DNA of 18,965 nucleotides from Campylobacterales bacterium (GTDB lineage: Bacteria > Campylobacterota > Campylobacteria > Campylobacterales > JALSKU01), in contig JALVWW010000027.1 in assembly GCA_027023175.1 (NCBI GenBank), positions 1 to 18,965 on the forward strand, in the 5' to 3' direction. Position 1 is the stretch's first letter; the number at the start of each line of letters is the position of its first letter. Made by a program: the position numbers and the translations under genes. The notes under the pieces were generated by a model, which was not told where the DNA came from, made no database searches, and worked only from the letters and a program-made list of their open reading frames with translations. Below are positions 13,719-18,965 of the stretch, piece by piece.

Positions 13719-15290
13719 ATGGACATATTAGAACAATATAGAGAACTTTTAGATTTGACCGCAATAGTAACCAAAACTGATAAAAGCGGTAAAATTATAT
13801 ATGTCAATGATCACTTTTGTAAGCTTACAGGATATTCAAGAGATGAGCTTTTAGGGCAAAACCATCGTATTATTAAACATCCGGATATTAATCCCGCATT
13901 TCATAGAGAATTATGGAGAACGATAACTTCAAAAAAGGTTTGGACAGGTATGATGAAAAATCGTACCAAAGATGGTAAAACATACTATATAAAGTCAACA
14001 ATAATGCCTATCTTAGATGAAGATAGAAAAATAGTAGAGTATATCTCTTCAGGGGTTGATATAACTAAATTTGTTGAGAGAACCAAGGTTATACGACAAC
14101 AATCCATAGATATGTTAACAAGAGTTAAGAATATGACCTCTTTACTTTATGATTTATCTTTGCAAAAAGAAAAAGTTACTTTAATATTGATAAACATAGA
14201 GGGTTTTTCAGATATTAATGATTTTTATGGATTTGAAAGAGGCAATAAATTACTAAAAGATTTTGCAAAAGAGTTAAGAGATAGACACTCAAATGTATAT
14301 AGGATAAGTGGCGATGAATTTGCTATATTGTGTAAGCAAGAGCTTGACAATGGAACAAGAGAGCAGATTTATAGCATGATAAATGAGTTGGAGCAAAAAG
14401 AGTTTAGTGTCTTGGGTGATACTCTCACACTGCTTCTTTCTTGCGGTGTTGCTTATGGTGCTACTTATGAAGTTTATAAACAGGCTCATATAGCACTAAA
14501 AGAGAATAAATATACAAATAATGCTGCCACTATATATAATGATTTGCCTGATTTATCGCAACAGATAAGAAAAAATATAAAAATAGTTTCTAAAATCAGA
14601 AAAGCTTTAAAAGAGGATCGTTTTGAAGCTGTTTACCAGGGTATATGGGATAATAATTTAAGTAAAATAACAAAATATGAATCACTGATAAGAATGATAG
14701 ATAATGGAGAGTTAATTTCGCCATACTTTTTTTTAGAATATGCAAAAAAAGCTAAAATATATACAAAATTAACAAAAGTTATGATAAAAAAAACTTTTGA
14801 AAAGTTTAAAGATACAAATTGTGAATTTTCCATCAATCTAACCTTTGAAGATATTAAAAATAAAAAAGTAGTAAACCTGCTTACAGAACACCTAAAGAAA
14901 TATCAATGTGGTAATAGAGTTATAATAGAATTGGTAGAATCTGAAAACTTAGCTGACTATGAGCTGGTAGAGAGTTTTATTAAAAGCATAAAAGAATATG
15001 GATGTAAAATTGCCATAGATGATTTTGGTACAGGTTACTCTAACTTTAACCATTTGGTTAAGCTAAATGTTGACTTTGTAAAGATAGATGCCTCTTTGAT
15101 AAAAGATATACATACTGATAGATCTAAAAGAGTTATAGTTGAGAGTATTGTGCACTTTTCAAAAAATTTAGGTATAAAAACCATAGCTGAATTTGTTGAC
15201 AATGAAGAAGTGTATAAAATAGTCAAAGAGTTAGGTATCGACTACTCTCAAGGATATCTTTTTGCAAAACCGACCAAGGATATAAATTAG
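13719..15290 (+). CDS. PAS-GGDEF-EAL protein, probable c-di-GMP phosphodiesterase
   Basis: This is a 523-residue cytoplasmic protein with no membrane segments. The PAS domain (about 8-118) has GQNHRIIKHPDINPAF (46-61), W75 and WTGMMKNRTKDGKTYYI (75-91), the pattern of FAD-binding Aer-type PAS domains, so redox or oxygen sensing is plausible. The GGDEF domain (about 140-275) is degenerate: the signature reads SGDEF (197-201), the first metal-binding Asp is N159 (LINIEGF), the GH position is F172 and the guanine-binding Asp is N176. The EAL domain (about 285-523) keeps the catalytic set E321 (ESL), N373, E404, D434-D435, K455 and E491, with QGY at 511-513. It is therefore predicted to hydrolyse c-di-GMP, with the GGDEF perhaps regulatory. 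It is divergent from the TRAP-pxp operon and apparently monocistronic. Confidence 0.93.
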   Translation: MDILEQYRELLDLTAIVTKTDKSGKIIYVNDHFCKLTGYSRDELLGQNHRIIKHPDINPAFHRELWRTITSKKVWTGMMKNRTKDGKTYYIKSTIMPILDEDRKIVEYISSGVDITKFVERTKVIRQQSIDMLTRVKNMTSLLYDLSLQKEKVTLILINIEGFSDINDFYGFERGNKLLKDFAKELRDRHSNVYRISGDEFAILCKQELDNGTREQIYSMINELEQKEFSVLGDTLTLLLSCGVAYGATYEVYKQAHIALKENKYTNNAATIYNDLPDLSQQIRKNIKIVSKIRKALKEDRFEAVYQGIWDNNLSKITKYESLIRMIDNGELISPYFFLEYAKKAKIYTKLTKVMIKKTFEKFKDTNCEFSINLTFEDIKNKKVVNLLTEHLKKYQCGNRVIIELVESENLADYELVESFIKSIKEYGCKIAIDDFGTGYSNFNHLVKLNVDFVKIDASLIKDIHTDRSKRVIVESIVHFSKNLGIKTIAEFVDNEEVYKIVKELGIDYSQGYLFAKPTKDIN

Positions 15291-15355
15291 CTACTTTTTG
15301 GATACAATAAAAATTAAATTACACTTATACTTAAATATACTATCAATATTTTTTT

Positions 15356-15386
15356 GATAAAATCAACCTTTAAATAAACAACAGGA
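15356..15386 (+). promoter_or_regulatory. alaS promoter and ribosome-binding site
   Basis: GATAAAAT (15356-15363) after a run of T resembles the -10 of Campylobacterota vegetative promoters, which favour a T-rich element over a -35 box. AGGA (15383-15386) is the alaS ribosome-binding site. I see no T-box or other riboswitch in the 104-bp spacer, and no strong terminator for the upstream gene. Confidence 0.45.
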
Positions 15387-15394
15387 AATAAATT

Positions 15395-17965
15395 ATGGAT
15401 ATCAGAGAGGAATTTTTAAAGTTTTTTGAAAGCAAGGGGCACAAAATTTATCCCAGTGCGCCTTTGGTGCCGGATGATCCGACACTTTTGTTTGTCAATG
15501 CCGGTATGGTGCAGTTTAAGTCTATATTTACAGGTGAAGTGCCTACCCCAAATCCTCCAAGAGCTACATCATCTCAAACTTGTATAAGAGCGGGTGGAAA
15601 ACATAATGATTTAGAAAATGTTGGCTATACCAACAGGCATCACACATTTTTTGAAATGCTTGGAAACTTCTCTTTTGGGGATTATTTCAAAGATAAAGCT
15701 ATTGAGTATGCATGGGAGTTTGTTACTGAAGTTTTAAAACTTCCAAAAGAGAAGCTTTGGGTAACGGTTCATGAGAGTGATGATGAGGCTGAGGAGATTT
15801 GGAAGAGATTTGTCAAAAGTGAACGGATACTTAGATTTGGTGATAAAGATAACTTTTGGCAAATGGGAGATACCGGACCTTGTGGACCTTGTAGCGAGAT
15901 ATTTTATGACCAGGGAGCCGAACACTTTAACTCTGAAGAGGATTATATGGGAGGAGAGGGTGATAGGTTTTTAGAGATATGGAATCTTGTCTTTATGCAG
16001 TATGAAAGAAGTAAAGACGGCACTTTAACTCCACTTCCAAAACCCTCTATCGATACAGGAATGGGGCTAGAGAGAGTTACAGCGGTACTTGAAGGTGTTC
16101 CTAGCAACTATGATACTGAGCTTTTTATGCCTCTTATCAATCAAGTAGCACAAATTTGCAAAAAACCTTATATTTATGAAAGTGGTGCAAGTTATAGAGT
16201 TATAGCCGATCATATAAGAAGTGTTACATTTTTGCTTGCGCAAGGAGTTACTTTTGACAAAGAGGGTAGAGGGTATGTGTTAAGAAGGATACTAAGAAGA
16301 GCGGTAAGACACGGATATTTACTCGGTATAAAAGAGCCTTTTATGTATAGACTTGTAGATACCCTTGGGGATATAATGGGTGGAGCTTATCCATATATCG
16401 TTGAGAAAAAAGAGAGCATAAAAGAGATGATAAAAAATGAGGAAAATAATTTTCTCTCTACCATAAGTAGCGGTCTAGAACTTTTTGAAAAAGAGCTTGA
16501 AAATACAAAAGATGTTTTTAGCGGAGAGGTTGCTTTTAAACTTTATGATACTTTTGGTTTTCCGCTTGATTTGACTGCCGATATGCTAAGAGAGGTCGGC
16601 AAAAGTGTCGATATACAAAAGTTTGAAGAGTTGATGGGTGAGCAAAAAAGAAGATCTCAAGCCTCTTGGAAAGGAAGTGGAGACAGAGCAAAAGAGGGAG
16701 AATTTAAAGAGCTTTTGGAAAAATTTGGTTTAAATGAGTTTGTAGGATATGAAAGCATAAAAGCCAAGTCAAAAACTCTTGCACTGCTTGATGAAAATTT
16801 TAAAATAGTTGATAGCATAAAAAAAGATGAAAAAGGATGGGTTTTGCTGGATAAAACTCCATTCTATGCTGAAAGTGGCGGACAGTGCGGAGATAGCGGA
16901 GAGTTACTAAAAGATGATAAAAGAGTAGCAAAAGTTTTAGACACCCAAAAGTTTTTTGATTTAAACTTATCTCAAATCAAAGCTTTAGAAGATATAAAAA
17001 GCGGTGAAATTTATGAAGCAAGAGTTGATGAAAGTAGAGTCGAGATACAAAAGCATCACTCAGCCACTCACCTTTTGCACTCTGCTCTTAAAAAAGTGTT
17101 AGGTGAGCATGTCAATCAAGCAGGAAGTTTGGTACTAAAAGATAAGCTTAGATTTGATTTTTCTCATCCAAAGGCAATGAGTTCAAGCGAGATAGAAAAA
17201 GTTCAGGATATGGTAAATTCCATTATCCAAAGAGCAATTTCGTCTCAAACGGATGTAATGAATATCGAAGATGCCAAAAAAAGTGGAGCAATGGCACTTT
17301 TTGGTGAAAAATACGGCGATGAGGTTAGAGTTGTCAGTTTTGGTGAAGTCAGCAAAGAGCTTTGCGGCGGAACACATGTAAAAAATTCATCTGAGATAAA
17401 TTCATTTTATATCACGAAAGAGAGTGGTGTGAGTGCAGGAGTCAGGCGAGTGGAAGCAGTATGTGGAAAAGCCGCTTATGAATACTCCAAAAAGTATATC
17501 CAAGAGTATGCACTCATTTGCGAAGAGGTTAAAAACAAAGACCCTCACATCGGTATAAAAAGACTCAAAGATAAAATAAATGAGCAAAAAAATGAGATAA
17601 ATAAACTCTTAAGCAGTTCAAAAAAGGATGTAAATATTCAAAAAATCGGTGAAGCCAACCTTATAGTTGCCGAAGTTGAAGCAGGTGATATAAAAAGCTT
17701 GATAGATGAGTATAAAAATAAAATGGACAAAGTTGCTGTTATGCTGTTTCAAAAAAAGGGTGATAAAGTTTTAATTGCAAGCGGAGTTAAAAATGTAGAT
17801 GTAAAAGCCGGAGCATGGATAAAAGAAGTAGCACCTGTGCTTGGTGGAAACGGCGGAGGAAGAGATGACTTCGCCCAAGCCGGCGGAAAAGATGCTTCAA
17901 AACTGGATACAGCTATAAAAAAAGCAAAAGAGTATGTAGAATTAAAAATGAAAAATGAAAAATGA
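15395..17965 (+). CDS. alaS: Alanine--tRNA ligase
   Basis: This essential class II aminoacyl-tRNA synthetase charges tRNA-Ala and clears mischarged Ser/Gly. The 856-residue protein is full length. The catalytic core (about 1-240) includes RHHTFFEMLGNFSFGDYF (81-98, motif 2 region), GDTGPCGPCSEI (158-169) and the motif 3 sequence GMGLERV (222-228). The tRNA-binding helical region is about 250-450. The editing domain has the zinc set H555-x3-H559 (HHSATH) plus C657 and H661 (CGGTH). The C-Ala domain follows (about 740-850) with the glycine-rich LGGNGGGRDDFAQAGG (816-831). The last codons lie in three tandem copies of AAAAATG, so the C-terminal few residues depend on repeat number. Genes for a CopD-like protein and maf follow closely, probably in the same transcript. 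Confidence 0.97.
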   Translation: MDIREEFLKFFESKGHKIYPSAPLVPDDPTLLFVNAGMVQFKSIFTGEVPTPNPPRATSSQTCIRAGGKHNDLENVGYTNRHHTFFEMLGNFSFGDYFKDKAIEYAWEFVTEVLKLPKEKLWVTVHESDDEAEEIWKRFVKSERILRFGDKDNFWQMGDTGPCGPCSEIFYDQGAEHFNSEEDYMGGEGDRFLEIWNLVFMQYERSKDGTLTPLPKPSIDTGMGLERVTAVLEGVPSNYDTELFMPLINQVAQICKKPYIYESGASYRVIADHIRSVTFLLAQGVTFDKEGRGYVLRRILRRAVRHGYLLGIKEPFMYRLVDTLGDIMGGAYPYIVEKKESIKEMIKNEENNFLSTISSGLELFEKELENTKDVFSGEVAFKLYDTFGFPLDLTADMLREVGKSVDIQKFEELMGEQKRRSQASWKGSGDRAKEGEFKELLEKFGLNEFVGYESIKAKSKTLALLDENFKIVDSIKKDEKGWVLLDKTPFYAESGGQCGDSGELLKDDKRVAKVLDTQKFFDLNLSQIKALEDIKSGEIYEARVDESRVEIQKHHSATHLLHSALKKVLGEHVNQAGSLVLKDKLRFDFSHPKAMSSSEIEKVQDMVNSIIQRAISSQTDVMNIEDAKKSGAMALFGEKYGDEVRVVSFGEVSKELCGGTHVKNSSEINSFYITKESGVSAGVRRVEAVCGKAAYEYSKKYIQEYALICEEVKNKDPHIGIKRLKDKINEQKNEINKLLSSSKKDVNIQKIGEANLIVAEVEAGDIKSLIDEYKNKMDKVAVMLFQKKGDKVLIASGVKNVDVKAGAWIKEVAPVLGGNGGGRDDFAQAGGKDASKLDTAIKKAKEYVELKMKNEK
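17944..17964 (+). repeat. Heptamer tandem repeat at the alaS stop
   Basis: Three head-to-tail copies of AAAAATG (17944-17964) encode the last residues of AlaS and contain its TGA. Loss of one copy would remove the stop from frame and extend the protein by about ten codons; gain of a copy leaves the stop unchanged. Confidence 0.7.
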
Positions 17966-18008
17966 AAAATTTGTATATAAAAATTTTATTGATTATAGGA
18001 TGTGAACT

Positions 18009-18506
18009 ATGAGAGAATTTTTTATAGATTTTTTTACAAATTATGGAAGATGTATTGTATTTTTACATGTTATTTCAGCTGTTATCTGGATAGGAGGCAT
18101 GATAGTTGTTAAATTTGTCGTTGCACCCAGTGTTGCCACTATTCAAGAGGTAAAATTAAAGCTTGCCAAGACGCTTGAAATTATGCAGAGACTTTTAAAC
18201 TTTGCAATGATTTTTATGATACTTATTGCAATAACGGGAACATTTATGAGCTTGGGGCTTGATTTCAAGCACTCTTCCCCTTCGCTTTATATACTTGTTC
18301 ATATAAAAGAAGCTGTTTGGACTTTGATGGCGCTGAATTTTATCTACATTTACAGAAAAAGAAATGCAGCTGCAAGACAATTTTTAAAAGGTGATCTTGA
18401 AAGTACGGCAGAGAGTATATTTACCATCAGTAACTATCTTTTACCATTAAATATATTTTTAGGGTTTGTAGCTATTTATTTTGGTGTAATATTGAGAGGA
18501 TTGTAA
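18009..18506 (+). CDS. CopD-like four-helix membrane protein
   Basis: This is a 165-residue integral inner-membrane protein with four predicted helices (about 15-38, 60-83, 93-112, 142-163). The first helix FLHVISAVIWIGGMIVVKF (18-36) and the H98 region (LVHIKEAVW) resemble the CopD / DUF2269 / HemJ-like group, in which such His residues can bind heme or metal. It lacks the LPRLFVYH pattern expected of HemJ, so I do not call it protoporphyrinogen oxidase. Copper transport is not supported by context. A ribosome-binding AGGA lies about 8 bases before the ATG. It overlaps maf by one base and follows alaS by 43 bp. The function is unknown. Confidence 0.75.
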   Translation: MREFFIDFFTNYGRCIVFLHVISAVIWIGGMIVVKFVVAPSVATIQEVKLKLAKTLEIMQRLLNFAMIFMILIAITGTFMSLGLDFKHSSPSLYILVHIKEAVWTLMALNFIYIYRKRNAAARQFLKGDLESTAESIFTISNYLLPLNIFLGFVAIYFGVILRGL

Positions 18507-18965
18507 TGCTTGTATTGGCTTCTTCATCTCCAACCAGAGCAAAGATACTAAAGGATTTTGGCGTAGAGTTTGAGCAAAAAAGTTGTAGTTTCAACGAGGA
18601 AAGTATAAAAACAAATCAGCCGAAAAGTTTTGTCTATCAAGCCTGTAAAGGAAAAATGGAAACCTGTGAGCAAGTTTATGGCCTGGATACCCCTTTGCTT
18701 TGTGCCGATACTGTTGTATCAGCCAAAGAGCAAATTTTAAGAAAAGCAAAAGATGAAAAAGAAGCTAGAGAGATACTTTTAAAACAAAGCGGCAGTGAGG
18801 TAGATATACTTACTTGTATGATGTATAAAAGCAGTGAGTTTAGCTTTACGGATTTGTCTCAAACAAAATATATTTTTGCAAAGTTTGATGAAAGGGATTT
18901 GGATAATTATATCAAAAGTGGTGAATGGAGAGATAAAGCAGGGGCCTGTATGGTGGAAGGGTTTT
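18506..18965 (+). CDS. maf: Maf family nucleotide pyrophosphatase (3' end cut by window)
   Basis: The ORF is open to the window end; 153 codons are visible of an expected 185-200. The product begins LVLASSSPTRAKIL (2-15), the Maf substrate-binding loop with the conserved S-x-x-R. It contains CADTVV (68-73) with the metal/catalytic Asp, then KDEKEAREILLKQSG and, near the end, the DNYIKSGEWRDKAGACMVEG stretch, typical of dTTP/UTP-type Maf proteins. The common GKP after ADTVV reads RKAKD here. Maf enzymes hydrolyse non-canonical or pyrimidine nucleoside triphosphates and can affect septation. The ATG overlaps the preceding stop (TAATG). Confidence 0.93.
   Translation, partial: MLVLASSSPTRAKILKDFGVEFEQKSCSFNEESIKTNQPKSFVYQACKGKMETCEQVYGLDTPLLCADTVVSAKEQILRKAKDEKEAREILLKQSGSEVDILTCMMYKSSEFSFTDLSQTKYIFAKFDERDLDNYIKSGEWRDKAGACMVEGF

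Noticed and set aside
18009..18506. HemJ (protoporphyrinogen oxidase) assignment
   Set aside because: The overall helix layout is similar, but the LPRLFVYH-type motif after the first helix is absent, so only a CopD-like label is supported.
1..18965. tRNA, rRNA, CRISPR array, IS element, prophage or defence system
   Set aside because: No cloverleaf-like sequence, regularly spaced repeat array, transposase, integrase or phage gene is visible. All long ORFs are identified chromosomal genes, apart from the function-unknown CopD-like one.

Overview
The window looks like an ordinary chromosomal segment of a free-living or environmental Campylobacterota (epsilonproteobacterium). The base composition is AT-rich, TATAAT-like -10 boxes occur without clear -35 boxes, and the block plsY-folB-response regulator-ferredoxin-ppx/GppA resembles, from memory, the folB-cosR-fdxB-ppx neighbourhood of Campylobacter jejuni. 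I cannot assign a genus from the sequence alone. There is no sign of phage, plasmid, IS element, CRISPR or RNA gene.

Left part (1-4902, + strand): a 30-bp perfect palindrome at the window edge is followed by plsY (phospholipid acyltransferase) and folB (folate synthesis), which overlap by 4 bp. Next come a two-component pair, an Alvin-type 2[4Fe-4S] ferredoxin and a Ppx/GppA phosphatase with a GTG start. The response regulator strongly resembles the essential orphan regulators HsrA (HP1043) and CosR (Cj0355c). Unlike them, it keeps a canonical phospho-acceptor Asp and sits next to a histidine kinase that starts at a TTG inside its 3' end. Its promoter carries three TTAAAAT-like repeats spaced 11 bp apart.

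Middle part (4957-8076): bamA (outer-membrane beta-barrel assembly, - strand) and tyrA (prephenate dehydrogenase, + strand) diverge from a 75-bp promoter region.

Right-middle (8095-13433, - strand): a six-gene unit, dctP-dctQ-dctM-pxpA-pxpB-pxpC, joins a TRAP transporter to the ATP-dependent 5-oxoprolinase PxpABC. It most likely imports pyroglutamate and opens it to glutamate. Its two longer spacers (dctP/dctQ and pxpA/pxpB) carry copies of the same stem-loop, with two compensated base-pair changes between them. This is the most interesting non-coding signal in the window. A 285-bp divergent region with three inverted repeats separates the operon from a PAS-GGDEF-EAL protein. That protein has an Aer-like PAS domain, a degenerate GGDEF domain and an apparently intact EAL domain, so it is probably a c-di-GMP phosphodiesterase.

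Right end (15395-18965, + strand): alaS, a small CopD-like four-helix membrane protein and a 3'-truncated maf gene (nucleotide pyrophosphatase), closely packed and probably co-transcribed.
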